Source: an uncultured Colwellia sp. (GTDB lineage: Bacteria > Pseudomonadota > Gammaproteobacteria > Enterobacterales > Alteromonadaceae). Taken from it: a stretch of 29,439 nucleotides of DNA. Below, piece after piece: positions 1-8,694 of this stretch; position 1 is the stretch's first letter; each line of letters opens with the position of its first letter. Below the pieces are notes generated by a model. The model was not told where the DNA came from and did not search any database. It was given only the letters and a program-made list of their open reading frames with translations. The stretch lies in assembly GCA_913020705.1 (NCBI GenBank), contig CAJWBY010000038.1, forward strand, positions 1 through 29,439. Reading direction: 5' to 3'. The translations under genes and the position numbers were made by a program.

Positions 1-73
1 CCATTAAGTTTTCAAGGAAGTTTTGACCGACCATGCCGTTACCAATCACGACCAGTGTTTGTTTGTTACTCAT
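1..73 (-). CDS. nirB: Nitrite reductase (NAD(P)H) large subunit, N-terminal fragment
   Basis: Only the first 24 codons are inside the window; the gene runs off the left edge. The start is ATG at 73-71, and the peptide contains LVVIGNGMVGQNF, the FAD-binding GxGMxG fold that opens NirB/NasB-type siroheme nitrite reductases. The full enzyme would reduce nitrite to ammonium in the cytoplasm. The NtrC-type dyad and sigma-54 promoter just upstream favour a nitrogen-assimilation role over a respiratory one. The short length leaves some room for another NAD(P)H-dependent FAD oxidoreductase of the same superfamily. Confidence 0.75.
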   Translation of the reverse strand, partial: MSNKQTLVVIGNGMVGQNFLENLM

Positions 74-110
74 GAAATCCTCATTTTGAGATAGACTTGA
101 TGCTCACACA

Positions 111-127
111 AAGCATAAAACGTGCCT
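111..127 (-). promoter_or_regulatory. Sigma-54 (-24/-12) promoter for nirB
   Basis: Read on the minus strand the sequence is AGGCACGTTTTATGCTT. It matches the RpoN consensus (TGGCACG-N4-TTGCW), with GG at 126-125 and GC at 114-113 separated by exactly 10 nt. Transcription would begin near position 101, leaving a leader of about 28 nt before the nirB ATG at 73. Confidence 0.8.
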
Positions 128-201
128 ACACTTGATAGTCGTTACAATACAGAACGTTATATCAATATCGCCTGCATGGCTCTTAATATATGCTTTTATC
201 C

Positions 202-220
202 TTGCACCAAGTAGGTGCAA
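202..220. promoter_or_regulatory. NtrC-type enhancer site
   Basis: This is a perfect 7-bp inverted repeat, TTGCACC-AAGTA-GGTGCAA, which contains the NtrC recognition pattern TGCACY-N5-RGTGCA without mismatch. Its centre lies about 110 bp upstream of the predicted sigma-54 start site of nirB, the usual distance for an NtrC enhancer. A further half site, GGTGC at 233-237, lies beyond it and may help cooperative binding. Confidence 0.8.
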
Positions 221-415
221 TTTAGAAATATTGGTGCGAGCTATTTTCTGCGATAAATGTGACGCTTATTATACTCGCACAGTGAAAATAGAGACAGTAT
301 AACTAGCATATTTAAATCAAGCTTAAATGCTGATTTCCTCATGTTTATTCACATGATTCATGTCAAATCTTCGATCTTATGTTCACAAAATAAAAAACCT
401 AATTCAGTCTATTTG

Positions 416-438
416 AAAAAACGTGTACTACTAACGTT
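416..438 (-). terminator. Possible weak terminator after the rml/phosphohexomutase operon
   Basis: On the minus strand AACGT (438-434) can pair with ACGTT (424-420) around a 9-nt loop, followed by a short T run (to 416). The stem is only five pairs and AT-rich, so this is a tentative call; no stronger hairpin was seen downstream of the operon. Confidence 0.25.
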
Positions 439-445
439 AAAGTGA

Positions 446-1927
446 CTAACGCCAACTGTTTAATATCTGTAGGCACTGTTGATTAAGCTCTTGGGCACGA
501 AATTCTTCCGCCGCTTCGGTATAACAACGCAATTCAGGCGCATTACCCGATGGACGCAAATGTACCACTTCATCATTATCAAATGTGATGCGTATGCCAT
601 CAGTAGAATCAATATTCAACGGCTTTCCAACAAAGCCAAACTGGGCTTTAACATGGTTCATATCTGTTTCAATATTGCCACTGTTCATTGCTGATAAGCG
701 TTGAAAACTCAACTCAGTCGGAAATGCTTTTAGTCGATCGCTAAAAGTAAAACGTTGCGGTAAGGTTCTTACTAATTCTGCTATGGATAATTTCGCTTGT
801 AGCGCCAGCATAATAATAGCTAAAGGCACGATGGCAGCATCACGCGTTGCTAACGGTGTTAACGTTTTCTGATTCAGTTTTATAACCGTGTTTTGTAGAA
901 AGCCGCCATTGGCCTCATAACCAACAACAATGTTTTCTGATTCTAAACTCGCCGTATTCATCGCTTCTATAACGTAAGGAGAACCTATTCTTGTCCGTAT
1001 TACCTGACTGAAATTATCACTTTTTTCTACAGCAGAATTACTGCTGACAGGAGTCACCACCACGTCAGCCTTCAAGTATTGTGCACATAAAATTCCAGCA
1101 ACATCTCCACGTAACCAGTTGCCTTGCTCATCACTGATTAAGGGCCTATCTCCGTCACCATCTGTTGAAATAATACAATCAAAGTCATCTTGTTCTGCCC
1201 ACTGTTTTGCTAAGGCGACATCCTCTGGCCGAATGGCTTCTGTATCAACTGAAATAAAATTATCTGTTCGGCCCAAGCTGGTCACTTTTGCGCCTAATTG
1301 ATTAAAAATTGTATTCAAGCAATCGCGTGAAACGGACGAGTGTTCATATAAACCGATATGTTTTCCCTGTAAACATTGTGCTGGGAGAAAATCAACAAAG
1401 CGTTTTATATAAAAATCATTGGCATCGGAAACAGCATGAACAAGTCTCTTGTCAGCTAAAAGCTCACCCTCTTCAGAAAACTTGTTAGTTGGAATATCAA
1501 CGATCTGGGCACAAATGGCAATTTCATCCGGTTTTAGAATTTCACCGTCCGGCTTATTAAATTTAATACCATTTCGATCATCAGGAATATGACTGCCAGT
1601 GACCATGATGGTCGGCATTTGTTTATATAGACCATACAGTGCAATGGCCGGTGAAGGAATTGAACCGTAATTAACTGGCCTTAGCCCTTGGTCAACTGCA
1701 GCTGTATATACCGCATTCATAATTCGTGGGGTGCTTGACCGTAAATCACCAGCAATACCAACTTCATCACCAGTCTGAATACAGTTATGAGCTTTCAAGT
1801 ATTGTAAAAAAGCCGTGACATAGGTCCAGCAAACTTGGTCTGTCATGTCGGCAACAAGGCCTCGAACACCACTGGTGCCAAACTGGACACCGGTCGATGC
1901 CATTAACTCATTAATTTTTATCTGCAT
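446..1927 (-). CDS. Phosphohexomutase (phosphomannomutase family)
   Basis: A cytoplasmic alpha-D-phosphohexomutase of 493 residues, interconverting hexose 6- and 1-phosphates. All family landmarks are visible: the N-terminal FGTSGVRG motif (about 16-23), the phosphoserine loop TGSHIPDDRNGIKF with Ser112, the metal loop DGDGDR (256-261), the sugar-binding GYEANGGF, and the C-terminal phosphate-binding RPSGNAPELR. The active-site loop reads TGSHIP in place of the commoner TASHNP. The ATG lies 6 nt after the rmlD stop, so it is the last gene of the rmlBACD operon. With the ManC/CpsB enzyme at the other end of the locus, phosphomannomutase activity supplying GDP-mannose is the most likely role; phosphoglucomutase activity cannot be excluded. 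Confidence 0.88.
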   Translation of the reverse strand: MQIKINELMASTGVQFGTSGVRGLVADMTDQVCWTYVTAFLQYLKAHNCIQTGDEVGIAGDLRSSTPRIMNAVYTAAVDQGLRPVNYGSIPSPAIALYGLYKQMPTIMVTGSHIPDDRNGIKFNKPDGEILKPDEIAICAQIVDIPTNKFSEEGELLADKRLVHAVSDANDFYIKRFVDFLPAQCLQGKHIGLYEHSSVSRDCLNTIFNQLGAKVTSLGRTDNFISVDTEAIRPEDVALAKQWAEQDDFDCIISTDGDGDRPLISDEQGNWLRGDVAGILCAQYLKADVVVTPVSSNSAVEKSDNFSQVIRTRIGSPYVIEAMNTASLESENIVVGYEANGGFLQNTVIKLNQKTLTPLATRDAAIVPLAIIMLALQAKLSIAELVRTLPQRFTFSDRLKAFPTELSFQRLSAMNSGNIETDMNHVKAQFGFVGKPLNIDSTDGIRITFDNDEVVHLRPSGNAPELRCYTEAAEEFRAQELNQQCLQILNSWR

Positions 1928-1933
1928 GAAAAT

Positions 1934-2818
1934 TTACTTTTCTTTCATTACCAACATAAGACTGTCTTGCCAGTTTGGTAATGTAATTCCAAATGTCGAC
2001 TCTAACTTTTCATTATTTAAGCAAGAGTAATGAGGCCGTTTTGCAGGTGTTGGATAGGCACTCGTTACAATCGCATGCAAGTCAGCGACTTTCTCACCCT
2101 GCTGTTCCAATTCATCAAAAATAGCTTTGGCAAAACCATGCCAACTAGTCACTCCGTCACCACTTAGGTTATATATGCCCGAGTGTTGTTGTATAAATTG
2201 CTGTAAGTTTTTAGTTGCAATGCCTTGAGCAATAATTTGGGCCGTAGCATCAGCAATATGCCGACACCAAGTCGGAGCACCAATTTGATCATCCACAACT
2301 GAAAGCTCATCACGCTCAGTCGCTAAACGCTTCATTGTTAATAAAAAGTTATTACCACGTTGGCCATAAACCCAGCTAGTTCGAAATACGAGATATGCAA
2401 CACCGGTATCAGCAATAAGCTGTTCACCGAGTAGTTTTGTTTTGCCATAAACATTAATCGGATCAGTTTGATCTTGTTCCAACCACGGTTGAGTGTTTTG
2501 ACCATTAAAAACATAATCAGTTGAATAATGAATTACAGGAATACCAAGCTGTTTTGCTTCTTCGGCCATTATCTTTGGCGCCTGAGCATTAATTTGCATA
2601 GCTAAATCTTGTTCAGTTTCAGCTTGATCAACTGCCGTATAGGCTGCTGCATTTACAATTAAACCTGGTTGATATAGTTGGATAAAATGTCGAATGGCTG
2701 CATCATCACTTAGATCAAGATTATGTTTATCGGTGGCAATCACCTCACCTAGGCAAGCTAAACTACGCTGCAATTCATAACCAACTTGGCCTTGTGAGCC
2801 TGTTAATAATATCTTCAT
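1934..2818 (-). CDS. rmlD: dTDP-4-dehydrorhamnose reductase
   Basis: RmlD reduces dTDP-4-dehydro-L-rhamnose to dTDP-L-rhamnose with NAD(P)H, the last step of the pathway. The 294-residue protein is a short-chain dehydrogenase/reductase of the extended type: the GSQGQVG nucleotide loop (7-13), the STDYVFNG motif (99-106), and the catalytic Tyr124 and Lys128 in YGKTK. The C-terminal half contains the conserved RTSWVYG and GIYNLSGDG segments. Length is normal for the family. Its ATG overlaps the rmlC stop (ATGA), which points to translational coupling. Confidence 0.95.
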   Translation of the reverse strand: MKILLTGSQGQVGYELQRSLACLGEVIATDKHNLDLSDDAAIRHFIQLYQPGLIVNAAAYTAVDQAETEQDLAMQINAQAPKIMAEEAKQLGIPVIHYSTDYVFNGQNTQPWLEQDQTDPINVYGKTKLLGEQLIADTGVAYLVFRTSWVYGQRGNNFLLTMKRLATERDELSVVDDQIGAPTWCRHIADATAQIIAQGIATKNLQQFIQQHSGIYNLSGDGVTSWHGFAKAIFDELEQQGEKVADLHAIVTSAYPTPAKRPHYSCLNNEKLESTFGITLPNWQDSLMLVMKEK

Positions 2819-3362
2819 CAGTCGTAGGTTACGGCTTGTTCAAATGTCACGCCTAGTTTGTCTTTATCCGACAAACTAGGTTCACCTTCAAAAGGCCAAT
2901 CTATTCCAATGCTAGGGTCATCCCAACGTATGCACATTTCATGTTCTGGTGCGTAATAATCCGTTGTTTTATATAAAAAGTCAGCCGTTTCGCTTAAAAC
3001 TACAAAACCATGTGCAAAACCTGCAGGCACCCAAAATTGATGATGATTAGTTCCCGAAAGAATAGCTCCCGCCCATTGACCAAATGTAGGTGAACTGCGA
3101 CGTAAATCTACTGCCACATCAAAAACTTCACCTGCTATAACGCGTACTAGTTTTCCCTGAGCTTGTTTGAGCTGGTAGTGCAAACCACGTAGTACATTTT
3201 TACTTGAACGTGAATGATTGTCCTGTACAAATTCAACATCCAAATCGAGTAAGTCAGCTAGTGTTTGCTTGTTATAGCTTTCCATGAAAAAACCACGTTC
3301 ATCACCAAAGACTTTCGGTTTTAATAATTTGACATCAGGAATGGAGGTTTCAATAACATCCA

Positions 3363-3363
<1 letters not shown>
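2818..3363 (-). CDS. rmlC: dTDP-4-dehydrorhamnose 3,5-epimerase
   Basis: This cupin-fold enzyme epimerises dTDP-4-dehydro-6-deoxy-D-glucose at C3 and C5. At 181 residues it has standard length. Visible motifs are the N-terminal FGDERGFFMESYN, LRGLHYQ with the catalytic His62, and VPAGFAHGF (112-120). The ATG overlaps the rmlA stop (TAATG arrangement) and its own stop overlaps the rmlD start, so the four rml genes form one tightly coupled unit. Confidence 0.96.
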
Positions 3364-4243
<880 letters not shown>

Positions 4244-4247
<4 letters not shown>

Positions 4248-5308
4248 GATTGCTCTTCCTGCAAACCTAATCGTTGTTGTTGATAACTGCCATCAAGTAC
4301 ATGTTCGCACCATTCTCGATTATCGAGATACCACTCCACTGTCTTACGTAAACCGGTGGCAAATGTTTCTTGTGGTGTCCAGGCTAGATCTTGTTCAATT
4401 TTACTCGCATCAATAGCATAACGTTGATCATGCCCTGGTCGATCCGTAACAAACTCAATCAAGTTACGGTGTGGAATATGAGCCGATTCTGGCAATAACT
4501 CATCCAAAATATCACACAAGGTATGAACCACATCCAAGTTAGTATGCTCGTTCACGCCACCGATATTATAGGTCTCACCAATTTGACCTTGTTCTAAAAC
4601 TCGACGTAAAGCTCGCGCATGATCATCAACATACAGCCAGTCACGAATATTATCACCCTTGCCATAAATAGGTAACGTCTTTCCAGCCAAGGCATTGCTA
4701 ATCATTAGTGGGATTAATTTTTCAGGAAAATGATAAGGACCATAATTATTAGAACAGTTAGTCATCATTACAGGTAAACCATAGGTATGATTCCAAGCGC
4801 GAACTAAATGATCACTACTTGCTTTACTCGCTGAATAAGGAGAATTAGGTTGATAAGCGGTTGTTTCTGTAAACAGGCCAGTTTCACCAAGAGTGCCATA
4901 TACTTCATCGGTTGAAATATGATGGAAACGAAAGTTTTCTGCTTCAGCCTTATCTAAAGTTAGCCAATACTTACGTGCCGCCTCTAATAAGGTATAAGTT
5001 CCAACTACATTAGTGTGAATAAACTCACCAGGTCCATCGATAGAACGATCAACATGCGATTCAGCCGCTAAATGCATTACTGCTGTGGGTTTAAATTCTG
5101 CAAAAGCCTTATCCATTGCTATCGCATCACAAATATCAGCCTGTATGAAGCAATAGTTAGCATTGTCTTCAACTTGCATTAATGACTCAAGATTGCCGGC
5201 ATACGTCAGCTTATCAATATTCGCAATGGCATAGTCTGTTTCTGCTATGAGTTGGCGAATAAGAGCCGAACCTATAAAGCCAGCACCACCAGTGATTAAT
5301 AATCGCAT
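4244..5308 (-). CDS. rmlB: dTDP-glucose 4,6-dehydratase
   Basis: RmlB converts dTDP-glucose to dTDP-4-dehydro-6-deoxyglucose using bound NAD+. The 354-residue protein begins with the GGAGFIG nucleotide loop (7-13). The catalytic set is intact: Thr133-Asp134-Glu135 in STDEVYG, and Tyr158 and Lys162 in YSASK. The [11 protein letters not shown] segment near the C-terminus is typical of the family. It is the first gene of the operon; a sigma-70-like promoter is seen just upstream. Confidence 0.96.
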
Positions 5309-5346
5309 TAAATCATCTATCCAAAAATTTTGTTATTACCGCGAAC

Positions 5347-5374
5347 ATCATAGCGTGTCATGTTGATAAATCAA
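5347..5374 (-). promoter_or_regulatory. Sigma-70-like promoter of the rmlBACD operon
   Basis: On the minus strand TTGATT (5374-5369) and TATGAT (5352-5347) are separated by 16 bp. They match 4/6 and 5/6 of the -35 and -10 consensus. Transcription would start about 30 nt before the rmlB ATG. A perfect dyad GTTGAT-AA-ATCAAC (plus strand, 5362-5375) covers the -35 box and could be an operator. Confidence 0.5.
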
Positions 5375-5524
5375 CTGCTTTACTGCTATTAATTCAACTC
5401 TCATGTGAAACCTAGTGCATTAGTACCAAAGTACGATATGTTTGAGATTAAATCTCCTGTATTTTGTGTCCCTAGCTAACTCAATGACTACGAGTCTTAC
5501 ACACTAGTATTTTTTGAATTATCC

Positions 5525-5530
5525 TATAAA
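5525..5530 (+). promoter_or_regulatory. Probable -10 element for the riboswitch transcript
   Basis: TATAAA sits about 20 nt before the first base of the riboswitch fold, which would place the RNA start near 5537-5540. No good -35 hexamer is visible at the right spacing, so an activator may be needed or the call may be wrong. Confidence 0.35.
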
Positions 5531-5550
5531 ATAGACATCGTAATTTTTCT

Positions 5551-5628
5551 AGTGCCAAACTTGGTGTGAATCAAGGACGGAAAGCCACAGGTCTCTACTA
5601 TCAATGTTAAAGATGGCTGGGTTGTACT
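5551..5628 (+). promoter_or_regulatory. Cyclic di-GMP-I (GEMM) riboswitch candidate
   Basis: The leader carries the GEMM core: CCAAAC, a P1b stem CUUGGU/AUCAAG (5560-5565 with 5570-5575) closed by a GUGA (GNRA) tetraloop, then GACGGAAAGCC (5576-5586), and the 3' strand GAUGGCUGGGUUG (5612-5624). P2 forms from AGCCA (5583-5587) and UGGCU (5614-5618), and an outer stem from AGU (5551-5553) with ACU (5626-5628). The usual GC next to the CAAA and GAC segments is replaced on both sides (CC at 5555-5556 facing GG at 5579-5580), a compensatory change. The conserved ligand-contact G is present at 5554. No terminator hairpin follows, so control of translation of the gene at 5652 is the simpler model. 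Alignment was done by hand. Confidence 0.8.
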
Positions 5629-5651
5629 TATCAAAAATGCAAGGAATATAA

Positions 5652-6233
5652 ATGAAAAAACTAATGGCACTTTTAGGTATTACTCTACTCTCATCGACAG
5701 TACATGCGGCAAGCCTTAACCCAACAGGAATTAACTTCACTGGTGGCACAGTCAATGGAACAAGCCACGTTGCTGATGGTTTCATTCCTAATGAAGGAAC
5801 ACAATGGCAAACAACTACAGCATGGTGGTCTGGAACGTCACAGGTAGTAACGTTTGATTATGGCAGTCTATTCACTATCGAAGATATTTTAGTCTCTGTT
5901 GATAATAACGATAGCTATAAAGTGCAATGGTCTGCCAATGCAGGTTCTTGGACAGATTTATTTTCAATATCTAGTTCTTATGGTGATATTGGTTGGGGTG
6001 TAGATACCATGACTAGTTTTGCTGGTCCTGAGTATATTTCACAAATCGACTTTTCACCTGTACAAGCCCAGTTCTTACGTATTTTTGCCACTGGCGGGGA
6101 TAACTTATATTCAGTTGGTGAATTTCAAGCACATGGAATTCAAGCATCAGCCGTACCTCTTCCCGCGACAGTGTGGTTATTTGCACCAGCATTAATGGGT
6201 TTAATAGGTTTTCGTCGAACCAAGAAAAGTTAA
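5652..6233 (+). CDS. Secreted discoidin-like protein with VPLPA/PEP-CTERM sorting signal
   Basis: This 193-residue exported protein has a Sec signal peptide (KK followed by a hydrophobic run, cleavage likely after VHA, residue 19). The body (about 60-163) resembles the F5/8 type C/discoidin-like fold found in many PEP-CTERM proteins, with VTFDYGSLFTIEDILV and a late FLRIFATGGDNLYSVGEFQAHG segment. The tail is a textbook exosortase signal: VPLPA at 168-172, a hydrophobic helix (WLFAPALMGLIGF), then RRTKK. The ATG has a good AAGGA ribosome site at 5641-5645. It is expected to be cut and anchored or released at the cell surface by the exosortase encoded in the adjacent operon. The carbohydrate-binding type of fold suggests contact with the EPS; that is inference. 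It sits alone between a riboswitch and a terminator. Confidence 0.88.
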   Translation: MKKLMALLGITLLSSTVHAASLNPTGINFTGGTVNGTSHVADGFIPNEGTQWQTTTAWWSGTSQVVTFDYGSLFTIEDILVSVDNNDSYKVQWSANAGSWTDLFSISSSYGDIGWGVDTMTSFAGPEYISQIDFSPVQAQFLRIFATGGDNLYSVGEFQAHGIQASAVPLPATVWLFAPALMGLIGFRRTKKS

Positions 6234-6250
6234 TATTGCAATCATTCAAT

Positions 6251-6280
6251 AAAAAAAGGGAGCAATTGCTCCCTTTTTTT
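6251..6280. terminator. Bidirectional intrinsic terminator
   Basis: This is a perfect 30-bp palindrome: seven A, GGGAGCAATTGCTCCC, seven T. It forms a GC-containing stem with a T tract on either strand. It lies between the converging ends of the PEP-CTERM gene (stop at 6233) and the TPR lipoprotein gene (stop at 6301), so it can serve both transcripts. Confidence 0.95.
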
Positions 6281-6300
6281 ATCACTTAAATCTACTAAAG

Positions 6301-8685
6301 TTAGAGTTTGCTCAGTAACTCCGAAACTATTGTTTCTGTCACTGCATCACCCTGCTCACTGGCAAGGCGTTGAGCTTTTGTCAGGTATTGCTCCGCTTGA
6401 ATAGTATTACCTTGCTTATTATACAAAACACCTAAATGGTAATTAAACACGGGTGCATCGGGGGATAATGATACAACACGCTCCAATACTGACTGTGCCT
6501 TCTCCAAATGGCCCAGTTTTACATTGATCCATGCATAAGTATCTAAATAATAAGGCTCAGATGCCAACTTAAATCTGTCTGCTATTTCAGCCGCTTTTTC
6601 CAAATTAGCTTCTGATTGAAACTGATCGGTTAACAAGCTCGCCAAATTATTAATTGCCGGTTCAACATCCGGGTTCTTTTGTAATACATCCTCATATATA
6701 GCTTTAGCTTGTTCAAATTCTGCCAACTGCTCAAAAGATGAAGCTAATTGTAATGACAGCAGTATGCTTTCTGGATTTTCATCCAAACCACGTTGATAAA
6801 TACTGATTGCTTGCTTAGGTAAATTTTGTGCAAAATATACTGACGCTAAAGCACTGTAACCAGTTTGCCACTTTGGTTCTGAAGATAAGCCTTTTTCCAA
6901 TATAGTAATTGATTTATCCCATAATTTATCTTGTGCGTATACATTTGACATCAAAGCATAGATTGATAATTGACTAGGGTTCGCCGCTAAAAATGTAGTC
7001 AGATAATCCAGTAGCCCCTGCTTTTGTTCCAGTTGAAGATAACTAAAAGTCAGCCCTTGCAAAGCTCTAGACATATTTGGTTGAAGAGCTAACGCTGATT
7101 TGTATTGTTCAATCGCTTCATCATAATGATCTTGACCTTGTGCTATACGCGCACTAAGGAAATGTGTAAGAGCAGTATCTTGTTCATCACTACGCAGTGT
7201 ATCTACAATTGTTTCTGTACCTTGCCAATCTTTTTTCAGAAGTTTAACTTGAGCCAATGCCTGTAATAACGCTCCCTTATTTTCAGTTTGCTTTAATGCT
7301 TTTGTTAAAACTTCTTCTGTTCGGTCTAGATCATTTGTTTTAATCAAACTACTGGCCACCGACAAAGCCGCGATTGTATTTCCTGGATTAACGGTTAACG
7401 CCTGACGGAAATTATCATCCGCCAGTTCTGAAGAACCACTACTCATATAAGCCTGAGCTAATAACACCATGGCTTTATCTGATTCCGGGTTACTACGCAA
7501 AGCTACACGCAAATTAGTCACAGCTGAATCAACATCTTTGTTGATCAAATTAATTCGTGCCTGAAGCAATAATGCCTCCTCATCCTCAGGAGCTATTGCT
7601 AAAACCTGTGTTAATTTAGTCTGCGCGGACTCAATCTCACCTTGTTGTAGATCTAAACTAGCTAATATCACTTGTGCTTTACGACCACTATTTCCTTCAG
7701 AATCTAAAACAACAATTTCGTTTAACCCTGCTAAAGCTATTTCCACACTACCAGCACTCATCTGCAATTGAACTTTGGCAAAACGTAGATCAAAATTCTC
7801 TGGTTCTTGTTCAATAAAAGTATCTAATAGAGCAATAGCTTGTTCTGGCTCTTGAGTCTTAATTAGCGAAACCAGCAACAACTTTGTTTGTTTATCATCT
7901 GGATGTGCCTCAACAAACTGTTTTAATATTTGTTTGGCATCCACATAACGATCTTGCAAATTGAACAGTTTTGCTAAGGCAACTGATACCCAAGCTGCTT
8001 CAGGATATTGTTCTTGCAGTTCGCGATAAGTTTTCTCCATCTCGTCATAATTTTTTTGCTGCTCAAGAATAGACAGTTTAATCATCGACAGCGACAATGC
8101 ATCAGGCTTAATCTCTAATGCAGTTTCTAATACGGAAAGTGCCTGTTTGGTATTACCTTGTTTGTTTAAAATTAAAGCTTGAACCGAAACAGCTTCTACA
8201 TTGCTTGCATCTAACGCCAATGCTTTTTCAACATCCGTCATTGCTGAACCGTAATTATCCTGCTTCATATTGACCGATGCACGTAATACCAAAGCCAGTA
8301 TATTTTGTTCCTGTACTGCTAATACTTTATTGGCTTTCTCCAGAGCCAGATCAAAATTGCTCGCTAATAAGTGCACTTGTCCGAGTTTAACAATCGCATC
8401 GTAATGCTTAGGGTCTAACTGCTCAACCGTATTTAAGTTAGCAAACATAGATTTCCATTTCTGGTCTTTTTCATCAATCAGCGCTAATTGATAGAAAGGC
8501 TCAGCCATTCTGGGATCAATTTGAATCGCATTCTTAAATTCTAGTCGTGCCTTTTGCGGTTCACCTTCAGCTAGCAAGGCTTTACCACTTTCCAAGTAAT
8601 TTCCAGCACTCTCCTCAGCCGTACCACAAGCTGTCATAGCTCCAAGCATTAATGCAACAATCACTGTACGTTTTAATCCGTTCAT
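6301..8685 (-). CDS. prsT: PEP-CTERM system TPR-repeat lipoprotein
   Basis: A 794-residue protein with a lipoprotein signal peptide (lipobox-like AMTAC, Cys20) followed almost entirely by tetratricopeptide repeats, for example the recurring A-x-Y-x-x-A-L-x-x-P helix pairs. It fits the large PrsT family that accompanies exosortase/EPS loci, usually near 900 residues. It would be an outer- or inner-membrane anchored periplasmic scaffold, possibly for EPS export or handling of sorted proteins; its molecular role is not established. An AGGGA ribosome site precedes the ATG, which lies 9 nt after the exosortase stop. It is the last gene of the long EPS series, ending at the bidirectional terminator. 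Confidence 0.88.
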   Translation of the reverse strand: MNGLKRTVIVALMLGAMTACGTAEESAGNYLESGKALLAEGEPQKARLEFKNAIQIDPRMAEPFYQLALIDEKDQKWKSMFANLNTVEQLDPKHYDAIVKLGQVHLLASNFDLALEKANKVLAVQEQNILALVLRASVNMKQDNYGSAMTDVEKALALDASNVEAVSVQALILNKQGNTKQALSVLETALEIKPDALSLSMIKLSILEQQKNYDEMEKTYRELQEQYPEAAWVSVALAKLFNLQDRYVDAKQILKQFVEAHPDDKQTKLLLVSLIKTQEPEQAIALLDTFIEQEPENFDLRFAKVQLQMSAGSVEIALAGLNEIVVLDSEGNSGRKAQVILASLDLQQGEIESAQTKLTQVLAIAPEDEEALLLQARINLINKDVDSAVTNLRVALRSNPESDKAMVLLAQAYMSSGSSELADDNFRQALTVNPGNTIAALSVASSLIKTNDLDRTEEVLTKALKQTENKGALLQALAQVKLLKKDWQGTETIVDTLRSDEQDTALTHFLSARIAQGQDHYDEAIEQYKSALALQPNMSRALQGLTFSYLQLEQKQGLLDYLTTFLAANPSQLSIYALMSNVYAQDKLWDKSITILEKGLSSEPKWQTGYSALASVYFAQNLPKQAISIYQRGLDENPESILLSLQLASSFEQLAEFEQAKAIYEDVLQKNPDVEPAINNLASLLTDQFQSEANLEKAAEIADRFKLASEPYYLDTYAWINVKLGHLEKAQSVLERVVSLSPDAPVFNYHLGVLYNKQGNTIQAEQYLTKAQRLASEQGDAVTETIVSELLSKL

Positions 8686-8694
8686 TTCTATTCC

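Larger units (their letters stand above)
74..445. other. Intergenic region upstream of nirB
   Basis: This 372-bp stretch has no credible gene. Its left half holds the nirB sigma-54 promoter and NtrC site listed separately. Its right half is AT-rich and includes a 13-nt perfect dyad ACATGA-T-TCATGT at 351-363 of unknown meaning. It ends with the downstream flank of the phosphohexomutase gene. Confidence 0.7.
5309..5651. other. Divergent intergenic region, rmlB / PEP-CTERM gene
   Basis: The 343-bp region separates two divergently transcribed units. It holds the minus-strand promoter of the rml operon on the left, and a plus-strand -10-like element plus a c-di-GMP-I riboswitch candidate on the right. 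The middle part (about 5376-5520) shows a small dyad, GTAC-CAAA-GTAC, near 5423-5434 but no gene. Confidence 0.6.

Noticed and set aside
5549..5785. 78-codon minus-strand frame across the riboswitch
   Set aside because: It runs antisense through the riboswitch and the signal-peptide codons of the PEP-CTERM gene and shows no protein-like features.
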